From Natrinema zhouii (GTDB lineage Archaea; Halobacteriota; Halobacteria; Halobacteriales; Natrialbaceae), in assembly GCF_013456555.2 (NCBI RefSeq), contig NZ_CP059154.1, forward strand, positions 1,550,001-1,614,000: a DNA stretch of 64,000 bases, in the 5' to 3' direction. Shown here piece by piece: positions 17,254 to 25,345 of this stretch (its first letter is position 1; each line of letters begins with the position of its first letter). Position numbers and translations under genes: made by a program. Under the pieces are notes generated by a model that searched no databases, was not told where the DNA came from, and saw only the letters and a list, made by a program, of their open reading frames with translations.

Positions 17254-18951
17254 CTACTCCCGACCGGCGTTGTCACCGGCTGTCCGACGGCGAAGCCACT
17301 CGAGTGTCAGTGCGCCGCCGGTGAGTCCCGCGACGGGACCGAAGCCGGGTTGACCGTCGTCGGTACCATCGTCGTCAGTAGCAGTATCGTTTTCTCCGGC
17401 GTCAGTACCATCGTCGTCAGTAGCAGTATCGTTTTCTCCGGCGTCAGTACCATCGTCGTCAGTAGCAGTATCGTTTTCTCCGGCGTCCGTTCCGTCGTCG
17501 CCATCGCCGCTGTCGCTGTCCGTTCCGTTCTCGTCATTTTCGACGCCGTCGCTGTCTCCGCCATCTCCGCCGGAATCGTTGTTCCCGCCGTCGTCACTCC
17601 CGTCAGTGTCATCGTCTCCGTTCGATCCGTCGTCAGTATCGGACCCGTCGTCCGACGAACATACCGCGACGAGTTCGTCGTCCCGTCGGGGATCATCCCG
17701 TCGGAGATAGAGCGTCCGCCCGTCGACGGCTACGGGCGAGCCATCGACATCGTCGGACTCGAGACGCCACTCTTCCGTCTCGTCTTCGAGGTCTAACCCG
17801 ACGATCGATCGTCGGTCGTCTGACTCGGAATACTGCGTGGTGAGTATCGTTTCGCCGGCGACCAACGGGGTTCTAGACCGATGTGGTTTATCAGCAGTGA
17901 CGCTCGTATCTGCCGTTCCAGCCACGATATCGTGATCGAGTTCGCTGACGGATCGGTTCTCGAGGCTTATCTCGAATACCGCTTCTCTGGGGTAATTGAT
18001 AGCGTAGACCGCATTTCCGGTGGCAACGACCGTTCCTACTCCCCAACCGTGTTCGGAAATGTCCCAGTATCTGCCCCACTGTTCCTCGCCGGTCTCGGCG
18101 TCGAATGCACCGACTCCCCAACGGTACTCGTCCGAATCACGCTTCGTATCATCTATTGCAACGTAGATGGAGCCGTTTGCAACGCTTGGCGCGACCGATT
18201 TCAACGAAGCAGCGTGTGGCTCTCCGGTATCAGTCTCTTCCGATTGTACCTCGACCGTCTCCCGTTTCCATCGCGTCGATCCATTGTCGGCGTCAAGCGC
18301 GTAGAGCGTTCCGCTGGCAACGATGTAGACGGTCTCGAACGCGACCGTCGGCGTTGGAACAACAGGTGAACTGGGATACTGGTGACCAATCTCGTATCCG
18401 GTGTCGTCGTCTGAGAATTCGCGCTCCCACCGTATCGAGCCATCTGCGGTATCGAGTGCCGTCACGTGGTCAACGCCGGTGACGCAAATCGCACCGTCGG
18501 TCACCGTCGGGCCACCGAAGGGTGCAATCCTACCGCCATCGATGATATCCGTAACGCGGGTGATAGGTAACTCCGTTTTCCATCGACGGTCACCCGTGTC
18601 GGTATCGACCGCGTGGAGGTACCTCTCCTCGAATCCATGCATATAATCCCGTTCCCTTACTTTAAACTCACTTGTCACAATGTAAGCTGTGCCGTCAGCG
18701 ACGGCAACGCGTCCGGTTTCATCGTAACGCCAGGCGATGGTGTCGGGTTCCGGGAACCCGCCCTCGAGTGGCAGATAGTTGGAGTTCGCTGGATTGCCAG
18801 CAGGCGATGACCACCCGTCAGGATGGCCAGCAGTGAACGAACTCGAGTCAGTCTCGTCTGCACTGCTGCCGGAACTACTCGAGGCCAGAATCCCACCAGT
18901 CGCGAATGCTGCACCGAGCGCCAGTACCGACCGTCGTTGAACGTGTTCCAT
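17254..18951 (-). CDS. Exported beta-propeller (PQQ-like repeat) protein, PGF-CTERM anchored, paralogue 3
   Basis: A 565-residue protein with a Tat signal ('VQRRSVLALGAAFATGG'), propeller repeats at about 45-430, an acidic linker and a PGF-CTERM tail ('QPGFGPVAGL' and 'LEWLRRR'). It is the most diverged of the clustered copies, with no CysCys pair and different blade sequences. The linker contains three near-perfect copies of a 14-residue unit, 'DGTDAGENDTATDD', encoded by 42-base tandem repeats at 17365-17490. The TATA-like TATTATTATC at 18979-18988 lies 27 bases upstream of the ATG on the reverse strand, suggesting a leaderless message. The substrate or partner is unknown. Confidence 0.85.
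   Translation of the reverse strand: MEHVQRRSVLALGAAFATGGILASSSSGSSADETDSSSFTAGHPDGWSSPAGNPANSNYLPLEGGFPEPDTIAWRYDETGRVAVADGTAYIVTSEFKVRERDYMHGFEERYLHAVDTDTGDRRWKTELPITRVTDIIDGGRIAPFGGPTVTDGAICVTGVDHVTALDTADGSIRWEREFSDDDTGYEIGHQYPSSPVVPTPTVAFETVYIVASGTLYALDADNGSTRWKRETVEVQSEETDTGEPHAASLKSVAPSVANGSIYVAIDDTKRDSDEYRWGVGAFDAETGEEQWGRYWDISEHGWGVGTVVATGNAVYAINYPREAVFEISLENRSVSELDHDIVAGTADTSVTADKPHRSRTPLVAGETILTTQYSESDDRRSIVGLDLEDETEEWRLESDDVDGSPVAVDGRTLYLRRDDPRRDDELVAVCSSDDGSDTDDGSNGDDDTDGSDDGGNNDSGGDGGDSDGVENDENGTDSDSGDGDDGTDAGENDTATDDDGTDAGENDTATDDDGTDAGENDTATDDDGTDDGQPGFGPVAGLTGGALTLEWLRRRTAGDNAGRE
17365..17490 (-). repeat. Three tandem 42-base repeats inside paralogue 3
   Basis: Units begin at 17365, 17407 and 17449, each starting ACCATCGTCGTCAGTAGC. 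The first two are identical as far as I can read; the third differs near its end (CCGT for CAGT). Because 42 is a multiple of three, copy-number change only lengthens or shortens the acidic linker. This is typical slippage in a surface-protein spacer. Confidence 0.9.
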
Positions 18952-19102
18952 GGCAAGTTTCGTTCATCTCTCTACTGGTATTATTATCACCTCAGTAGGA
19001 TACAGTTGTAGTCTTCTCAACCGATTACACTGTTCGCAATATGAATAAAATGCGTCGTTCAATACGACCGCTTCGAGCGCTCGCTACCTGACGATACTGC
19101 AA

Positions 19103-20797
19103 TTACTCCTCCTCGACGTTGTCACCGACTGCCCGACGGCGAAACCACTCGAGACCTAGCGCACCGGCGGTGAGGCTCGCGATGGGAGTGAAACCGGGCT
19201 GGCCGTCGCCGTCTGCATCGGCTCCACTCTCGGTAGAACCGTCGCCGTCATCACTCTCACTGCCATCACCGTCACCGTCGGCACTGTCGTCACTGCGATT
19301 AGCGGTGCCAGTATCGCTACTATCGTCACTTCCGCCGGCTGTACCCTCGTTTCCGTCGGCACTATCGCCCCCGTCGGAGCCGGTGTCTTCGTCGCTATCA
19401 CCGCCGCTCGTATCCGTCGATCCGTCGCCGTCACCACCGTCACTCGAATCGCCGTCGCCGTTGCTGTCGTCCGTTTCGTTCGAGCCGTCGTCGGAGCCAC
19501 CGTCGTTTTGGTCGCCGTCGTCACCGCCATCGGAGCCGTCTCCGTCGGCATCACCGTCCTGCGCTTCGGACGAGCGAAGGGCACGAAGAGCGTCGTCTTC
19601 GGTACGTGTGTATACAGTATCGGAATTGGCCGCTAGGATATCTGAAATATTCAACTCATCATCGGGCGGAATTTCCCACCGCTTGTCGCCAGTTTCGAGG
19701 TCGTAAGCGGCGAGTTCTCTGTTCGTAGCGGCTTGACTGGCCGCTTCAGTTCTGACGAGGAGCGTATTCCCGACGATCATCGTCTGGACAGTGGCTTGGC
19801 GGCGACCGAGAGTCCACAACGTCTCGAGAGACTCACCATTGTAGCGTTGGATGACGAGTTGTGTTTCTCGGGCATCGACTCTGATCTCACCTGCAGCGGC
19901 ACTGGTCACGCAACAAGTTGCCACAGTCCCGGTAGATTCTCCAGTTTCCGTATCGAGGTGATAACCCGGGACCCACGACGTTCCATCCACGTAGACCGCG
20001 GTATCGGATGCGAGGAGGGACCCTCCTTGATAATTGATGTCAAAGTTAGTCTTCCACTGTACGTCGCCGGTCCGTGGGTCGAGTGCGACGACTACCCCGT
20101 CCGGCCTGTCGTCGGGCTCGGCTAACGCAAACACCGATTCGTTTGCGACCGAGATCGATCCCTCGAATTTGACCGTTATACTGTCCACGTCCCGGTAGTG
20201 ATCGACCTCGACGGAGACGGATTCTCGTTTCCAATCGGTCGATCCGTCCCTTGGATCGAGTGCGTAGACCGTTCTATCGAGGACGGCGTACACTCGCCCG
20301 TAGCTGACTCTCGGATTCGGAACGGACGAACCGAAGTCACGTGTCCACTGAACTGTTCCATCCGAGGCGTCGAGTGCGGTCAGCTGATCGCCGACGGAGA
20401 CGTAGAGGGAGCCGTCGGCGAACGCCGGTGTACCCTCGGCCGAGATATCGTCGTTGATCCACTCGACCTCACCGGTCGCGTCGTCGACGGCGTGAATTTC
20501 GTTCGCTTTCGTTCGAATGAATACCGTTTCGTCGCCGATGACGAGGTCACTGAAGACGCCAATACCGTGTTCGTACTCCCAGGCAACCGTCTCCGGTTTC
20601 TCGATCTCGGTTTCGGCCGGGACGTACCTGCCGCCTGCGGGGTTGGCGTTGGCCGAGGACCAGTTCCTCTCCGGCTCTGAGATCGTCTGTGGGCAGCAAT
20701 CGTCATCCGTCTCAGCGGTACTGATTGAGGCGAGTGTCCCACCAGCTGCCAGCGCTGCACCCGTTCCGAGGAGCGTCCGTCGATGGAGTTCCTCCAT
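19103..20797 (-). CDS. Exported beta-propeller (PQQ-like repeat) protein, PGF-CTERM anchored, paralogue 4
   Basis: A 564-residue protein closest to paralogue 2. Shared features are a Tat signal with 'HRRTLLGTGAALAAGG', the 'DDCCPQT' Cys pair, the same entry to the propeller, and an almost identical Asp/Gly/Ser linker beginning 'SSEAQDGDADGDGSDGG'. The blades differ much more than the ends, so the ends may have been homogenised. The tail is PGF-CTERM ('LGLEWFRRRAVGD'). The start at 20797 follows the TATA box TATTTATTAT at 20821-20830; the open frame to 20917 is excluded by this box and by the Tat signal. Export and surface anchoring are inferred from the signals. Confidence 0.85.
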   Translation of the reverse strand: MEELHRRTLLGTGAALAAGGTLASISTAETDDDCCPQTISEPERNWSSANANPAGGRYVPAETEIEKPETVAWEYEHGIGVFSDLVIGDETVFIRTKANEIHAVDDATGEVEWINDDISAEGTPAFADGSLYVSVGDQLTALDASDGTVQWTRDFGSSVPNPRVSYGRVYAVLDRTVYALDPRDGSTDWKRESVSVEVDHYRDVDSITVKFEGSISVANESVFALAEPDDRPDGVVVALDPRTGDVQWKTNFDINYQGGSLLASDTAVYVDGTSWVPGYHLDTETGESTGTVATCCVTSAAAGEIRVDARETQLVIQRYNGESLETLWTLGRRQATVQTMIVGNTLLVRTEAASQAATNRELAAYDLETGDKRWEIPPDDELNISDILAANSDTVYTRTEDDALRALRSSEAQDGDADGDGSDGGDDGDQNDGGSDDGSNETDDSNGDGDSSDGGDGDGSTDTSGGDSDEDTGSDGGDSADGNEGTAGGSDDSSDTGTANRSDDSADGDGDGSESDDGDGSTESGADADGDGQPGFTPIASLTAGALGLEWFRRRAVGDNVEEE

Positions 20798-21114
20798 AGC
20801 AGCGGCTGCTCGCGTTCGGCTATTTATTATGGAGACGATATGGAAATTATGTTTTTCGACCGACAATTGGCCGATGGGCTGGTCCGCTGCCGTCGATTCG
20901 TCCCCGAGGCTACTCACTCGAGAAAACAGTTGTTAGATTTAAACCGCGATGTGAGCCCCAAGAACCGAACGAAATCAGGCTTTTCGAACGAATGTCGTGC
21001 CATGCCCGTGGCCTTATTTGTGGCGACCGGTAGCGACGAGACTCGCCTCGCCCGAGTGTCAAGTTTGTGAGTAGTAGTTCGATAAAACCCTTTCACCGAC
21101 AACCATTGCCGTGT
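20798..21114 (-). repeat. Duplicated promoter spacer, copy 3
   Basis: Homologous to the spacers at 14220-14528 and 16335-16650, with TATTTATTAT at 20821-20830 as promoter of paralogue 4. It leads into a leftover 3' end of another beta-propeller gene at 21115-21176, exactly as copy 1 leads into paralogue 2. Confidence 0.75.
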
Positions 21115-21176
21115 TTATTCCCCGTCGGAGTCGTCAGCGAGCGCTCGGCGGCGGAGCCCCTCGAGACCCAGTGCAC
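21115..21176 (-). pseudogene. 3' remnant of a fifth clustered beta-propeller gene
   Basis: Reverse-strand codons give 'ALGLEGLRRRALADDSDGE' and a stop at 21115-21117, identical to the C-terminus of paralogue 2. Homology stops sharply at 21176, where unrelated forward-strand coding sequence begins. The whole body of this copy has been deleted, leaving only the final 20 codons of the PGF-CTERM tail. Confidence 0.85.
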
Positions 21177-21433
21177 GACCCATCTTCGGCGGTTCGCACC
21201 TCTATCTCGCTCTCCGGGGGGTGGACGGGATGGTCCCAGCCGAGGCGCGGTAGCGCTACGTGGCGACTCTCGCCGCACTGCTCGCTGGGGGAGCGCTGGT
21301 TCTCTGGGTCGGTGATCGCACGATCGGGACCGTGCCACGCAGGTCGGTCTGGCCGGCAGTCGTCGTTCTCGTCGTCGCCGGCTACCTGGTCGCGGAAACG
21401 GTCGCGGCGTACCGAGATACTCGTCCGGAGTGA
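21177..21433 (+). pseudogene. C-terminal remnant of a membrane protein with an in-frame stop
   Basis: Forward codons from 21176 read 'RPIFGGSHLYLALRGVDGMV', then 'PAEAR', a TAG at 21251-21253, and continue 'RYVATLAALLAGGALVLWV' and on to a TGA at 21431-21433. Two hydrophobic helices are visible after the TAG. No start codon precedes the fragment: it begins at the deletion junction with the beta-propeller remnant. It is either a truncated gene with a nonsense codon or a truncated end followed by a separate 57-codon gene starting at the GTG at 21260. I cannot name the family. Confidence 0.5.
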
Positions 21434-21716
21434 GTGTCGGCCCGGGCCGACCACCGGCGGCGCGGCGACGAAAGGGCTATGACGGTTCACGGGCCAACGA
21501 GTGGATATGCAAGCGACCGTCGCGGCCGCGCTCGTTCGCCACGGCGGCCCGTTCGGCGCCGTCTTCGTAGGGGCTCCGTAGCCCCGCATCCCCACCCCGT
21601 TTCGACGGATGTATTGTCGCCGACCAGCATTCACAGCACAACGGCCGCTTTATGGACGATAGCCAACTTCACAGCCGGACGACGCACCGACGACGCCCAC
21701 GACGGGCGGTGAGATC

Positions 21717-24488
21717 ATGAGCACGGACACCCCAGAACAGGACGAGCCGAGTCTTGAGGGCGGCTACGACGCCGAAACGGTCGAGTCGCGCTGGCAACGG
21801 CGCTGGATCGACGAGGACGTCTACGCCTACGAGGCCGACGAGGAGCGGGATCCGAACACGGTCTACTCGATCGACACGCCGCCGCCGACGGTCTCGGGCA
21901 GCCTGCACATGGGCCACCTCTACGGCTCGACCCTGCAGGACTTCGCGGCGCGATTCCAGCGGATGCACGACGGCGACGTGCTCTTTCCCTTCGGCTACGA
22001 CGACAACGGGATCGCGAGCGAGCGGCTGACCGAATCGGAGCTGGACATCCGCCACCAGGACTACGAGCGCCGCGAGTTCCAGGAACTCTGCCGGGAGGTC
22101 TGTGCGGAGTACGAGGCCGAGTTCACGGAGAAGATGCAGAACCTCGGGACCTCGATCGACTGGAACAACACCTACAAGACGATCGAGCCGCGCGTTCAGC
22201 GCATCTCGCAGCTGTCCTTCCTCGATCTCTACGAGAAGGGCCGCGAGTACCGCAAGAAGGCGCCCGCGATCTGGTGTCCGGAGTGCGAAACGGCCATCTC
22301 GCAGGTCGAGATGGAAGACGAGGAGCGCGCCTCGCACTTCAATGACATCGCGTTCGAGCTAGTCGGCGACGATGCACCGAGAGACGAGTTCGTCATCTCC
22401 ACGACGCGACCGGAGCTCATTCCGGCCTGCGTCTCCGTCTTCGTCCACCCGGACGACGAGGAGAATGGGGATCTTATCGGCGAGACCGCTCGCATTCCCC
22501 TGTTCGGCCACGAAGTGCCGATCATCGAGGACGAGCGCGTCGACATGGAGAAGGGCAGCGGCGTCGTGATGTGCTGTACCTTCGGCGACCAGAACGACAT
22601 CGAGTGGTATCAGGCCCACGACCTCCCGCTCCGCGTTGCCATCGACGAGTCCGCGACGATGACCGACCTCGCCGGCCCCTACGAGGGCATGTCCACCGAG
22701 GAGGCCCGCGAGGCCATCGTCGAAGATCTCGACGACGAGGGCCTCCTGCGCGACCGCTGGGAGATTTCCCACGCGGTTCAGGTCCACGAACGCTGTGACA
22801 CCGCCGTCGAGTACCGCGTCTCCAAGCAGTGGTACGTCGAGATTCTGGACCACAAAGAGGAGTACCTCGAGGCCGGTCGGGAGATGGACTGGTACCCCGA
22901 GAAGATGTTCACCCGCTACAAGCACTGGATCGAGGGCCTCGAGTGGGACTGGCTCATCTCGCGCCAGCGCGACTCAGGCATCCCGTTCCCGGTCTGGTAC
23001 TGCGCGGACTGCGATCACGAGATCATGGCCGAGCGGGAGTCGCTGCCGGTCGACCCCCTGAGCGACGAGCCGCCCGTCTCGAACTGTCCCGAGTGCGGGG
23101 GCGACGAGTTCGCAGCCGAGGAGGACGTCTTCGACACGTGGGCGACCTCCTCGCTGACGCCGCTGATCAACGCCGGCTGGGACTGGGACGCCGACAGCGA
23201 GGCGTTCACGATGGACAACCCGGAGCTCTACCCGTTCGATCTCCGCCCGCAGGGCCACGACATCATCTCCTTCTGGCTGTTCCACACCGTCGTCAAGTGC
23301 TACGAGCACACCGGCGAGGTGCCCTTCGACGCGACGATGATCAACGGCCACGTGCTCGACGAGAACCGCGAGAAGATGTCGAAGTCGCGGGGCAACGTCG
23401 TCGAACCCGACGAAGTGCTCTCGGAGTACCCCGTCGACGCCGTCCGGTTCTGGGCCGCCAGCGCCGCCGTCGGCGACGACTTCCCGTATCAGGAGAAGGA
23501 CCTCACTGCAGGTGAGAAACTGCTACGGAAGCTCTGGAACGCCTCGAAGCTCGTCGACACGCTCGCGCCCGCCCATCCCGACGAGCCCGCCGATCTCGAG
23601 GCGATCGACCGCTGGCTCCTCGCGGAACTCGACGCCGCCGTCGCGGAGCTGACCGACCACCTCGAGGAGTACGAGTTCGCGAAGGCTCGCGACCGCCTGC
23701 GGACGTTCTTCTGGAACACCTTCTGCGACGACTACCTCGAGATCGCCAAGACGCGCGAGGACAATCCGTCCACGCAGTACGCGCTCCGGACCGCACATCG
23801 GACCTTCCTCGAGCTGTGGGCCCCGTTCCTGCCCCACGCGACGGAGGAGATCTGGCAGGCGGCTTACGCGGAGAGCGAGGCGCGAAGCGTTCGAGAATCG
23901 CAAAGCGATTCTCGCAGCCCATCAGAAGTGCAAAGCACTTCTGAGGACGCCTCGGAAAACGCGAGCGGCGAGCGAAGCGAGCCGCGAGACACCGACGGGG
24001 ACCTCGAGAGCATCCACACCCGCGACTGGCCCGACCCGCAGGGGTACGAGGCCGACCTCGAGGCCGGCGAGACCGCCATGGAGGTCATCTCCGCGCTGCG
24101 GCGCTACAAGAGCGAGCACCAGTTGCCGCTGAACGAGGACCTCGAGTCGGTGGCCGTCTACGGAGCCATCGACGGCTTCGAGAGCGCGATCCGGAACGTA
24201 ATGCACGTGCGAGAGCTCACGGTGCTCGAGGAACCGCCGGAGATCACGACCGAGGTCGCGTCGATCGATCTCGACTACTCGTCGGTCGGCCCGAAGTTCG
24301 GATCGAAGGTCGGCGAGATCGACGCCGGAATCGAGAGCGGCGAGTACGAAATCGACGATGACGAGGGTGTGCTTCGAGTCGCCGGCGAGGAACTCGAAGA
24401 CGACCTCTTCGAGGTCGAACTCGAGCGGACCTACTCGGGAGCGGGCGAGATGATCGAGACCGAGTCGGCGGTCCTCATCCTCGAGTAG
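21717..24488 (+). CDS. valS: Valyl-tRNA synthetase
   Basis: A 923-residue class I aminoacyl-tRNA synthetase that charges tRNA-Val in the cytoplasm. The HIGH motif is 'HMGH' at 64-67 within 'PPTVSGSLHMGHLYG'. Cys-rich zinc-binding knots lie near 185-200 ('WCPECETA') and 420-470 ('YCADCDHEI', 'NCPECGGDEF'). The editing domain runs between about 200 and 370, and the KMSKS loop 'KMSKSRGNVVEPDEVLS' starts at about 553. The anticodon-binding region holds an odd insert at about 720-763 ('EARSVRESQSDSRSPSEVQS'), encoded by palindromic DNA (23892-23985). It does not break the frame and probably forms a surface loop. The ATG at 21717 is preceded by a 283-base noncoding stretch with a GGGGCTCCGTAGCCCC hairpin. 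Confidence 0.97.
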   Translation: MSTDTPEQDEPSLEGGYDAETVESRWQRRWIDEDVYAYEADEERDPNTVYSIDTPPPTVSGSLHMGHLYGSTLQDFAARFQRMHDGDVLFPFGYDDNGIASERLTESELDIRHQDYERREFQELCREVCAEYEAEFTEKMQNLGTSIDWNNTYKTIEPRVQRISQLSFLDLYEKGREYRKKAPAIWCPECETAISQVEMEDEERASHFNDIAFELVGDDAPRDEFVISTTRPELIPACVSVFVHPDDEENGDLIGETARIPLFGHEVPIIEDERVDMEKGSGVVMCCTFGDQNDIEWYQAHDLPLRVAIDESATMTDLAGPYEGMSTEEAREAIVEDLDDEGLLRDRWEISHAVQVHERCDTAVEYRVSKQWYVEILDHKEEYLEAGREMDWYPEKMFTRYKHWIEGLEWDWLISRQRDSGIPFPVWYCADCDHEIMAERESLPVDPLSDEPPVSNCPECGGDEFAAEEDVFDTWATSSLTPLINAGWDWDADSEAFTMDNPELYPFDLRPQGHDIISFWLFHTVVKCYEHTGEVPFDATMINGHVLDENREKMSKSRGNVVEPDEVLSEYPVDAVRFWAASAAVGDDFPYQEKDLTAGEKLLRKLWNASKLVDTLAPAHPDEPADLEAIDRWLLAELDAAVAELTDHLEEYEFAKARDRLRTFFWNTFCDDYLEIAKTREDNPSTQYALRTAHRTFLELWAPFLPHATEEIWQAAYAESEARSVRESQSDSRSPSEVQSTSEDASENASGERSEPRDTDGDLESIHTRDWPDPQGYEADLEAGETAMEVISALRRYKSEHQLPLNEDLESVAVYGAIDGFESAIRNVMHVRELTVLEEPPEITTEVASIDLDYSSVGPKFGSKVGEIDAGIESGEYEIDDDEGVLRVAGEELEDDLFEVELERTYSGAGEMIETESAVLILE
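23892..23985 (+). repeat. In-frame palindromic insert in valS: hairpin-CAGCCCA-hairpin plus a third repeat
   Basis: 23892-23914 is a perfect 10-bp stem (CGAGAATCGC and its complement) with loop AAA. 23915-23921 is CAGCCCA. 23922-23944 is a second perfect 10-bp stem (TCAGAAGTGC and its complement) with loop AAA. A third imperfect palindrome, GCGGC...GCCGC around AGCGAAGCGA, is at 23965-23985. The same plan with the same 7-base spacer occurs at 58525-58577 in the AddB-like gene with different stems. Confidence 0.85.
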
Positions 24489-24528
24489 GAATTCGCCGTC
24501 GTCCGTTCGACGACCGTCTCGACGTCGG

Positions 24529-25218
24529 CTACGGCCGACTCAGGGCGACTTCACACTTTTTGACTCGGATCGCGAGCGCGAGAAACAGCGCCAGGAGGAC
24601 GAACGTGACCTCGCCGGCGGCGATCACGCCCAGCGCGTCGGCCTCGAGAAACATGGCCGCGTCGCGCTCGACGGGGATGATCGTGTGGTGGGGTTCGCCG
24701 ACGATAGGGACGAAGTAGTCGACGAGCAGGTTGCTCCAGTACCAGACGGCGGCGACGGCGACGGCCCACACCGGAAAGTCGCTGATCCGGTGGAGGACGA
24801 AGGCCTGCACGACCATCGCGAGGTGACTCCAGAAGAGGAACTGGTACATCACTGGGGAGAGGGACGCGTAGGAGTCGGCGAACGCGAGCAGCGTCAGCGG
24901 CGTCCACAGTCCCAGCACGATATTACCGAAGAAGGCCAGCGCGGTGAGCCACGGCTGTTCGCGACCCAGTTTCCAGCAGGCGATCGCCAGCGCGATAAAC
25001 AGCGTCGCGAGGGGGCTGTCCGGAACCCAGGGCCAGAGCACGGCCGCGGTCTGGGTGAACTGCCCCGAGTAGTACCAGAAGCCGAAGGCCGTCCCCGCGA
25101 GGTTGATCGCCACGACGAGCCACGCGAAGCGCAGTCCGAGGTCCTCGATCGTTTTCGGGACGGGGGCGAGATACCTCGGCAACGGATCGCGGTCGGCTGG
25201 CCGACTCGTCGCGGACAT
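24529..25218 (-). CDS. DUF1405 family membrane protein
   Basis: A 229-residue membrane protein (from the ATG at 25218) with about six helices. It has the DUF1405 pattern: 'FGFWYYSGQFTQT' near 45-57, 'WPWVPDSPLATLFIALA' near 62-78, 'YQFLFWSHLAMVVQAFVLH' near 128-146, and 'VDYFVPIVGEPHHTIIPVE' near 171-189. The family is found in Bacillus (YpjA) and archaea without known function. The open frame extends to 25251, but the ATG at 25218 ('MSATSRPADRD') seems a better start. It is convergent with valS, with 40 bases between stops. Confidence 0.8.
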   Translation of the reverse strand: MSATSRPADRDPLPRYLAPVPKTIEDLGLRFAWLVVAINLAGTAFGFWYYSGQFTQTAAVLWPWVPDSPLATLFIALAIACWKLGREQPWLTALAFFGNIVLGLWTPLTLLAFADSYASLSPVMYQFLFWSHLAMVVQAFVLHRISDFPVWAVAVAAVWYWSNLLVDYFVPIVGEPHHTIIPVERDAAMFLEADALGVIAAGEVTFVLLALFLALAIRVKKCEVALSRP

Positions 25219-25345
25219 CGTTTCACTCGCCGTGACGGTCGACACCCGCAAAACAGTAGCGGTTGGTGACTATCGGTCTCGGTTACCGACGAAACGACAG
25301 ACGAGACGCGACAGCTCCGGTCACGTTCGGTGCATCCGGCGCTCG

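Noticed and set aside
17365..17490. Possible CRISPR array
   Set aside because: The 42-base units are contiguous with no unique spacers and lie in frame inside a low-complexity protein linker.
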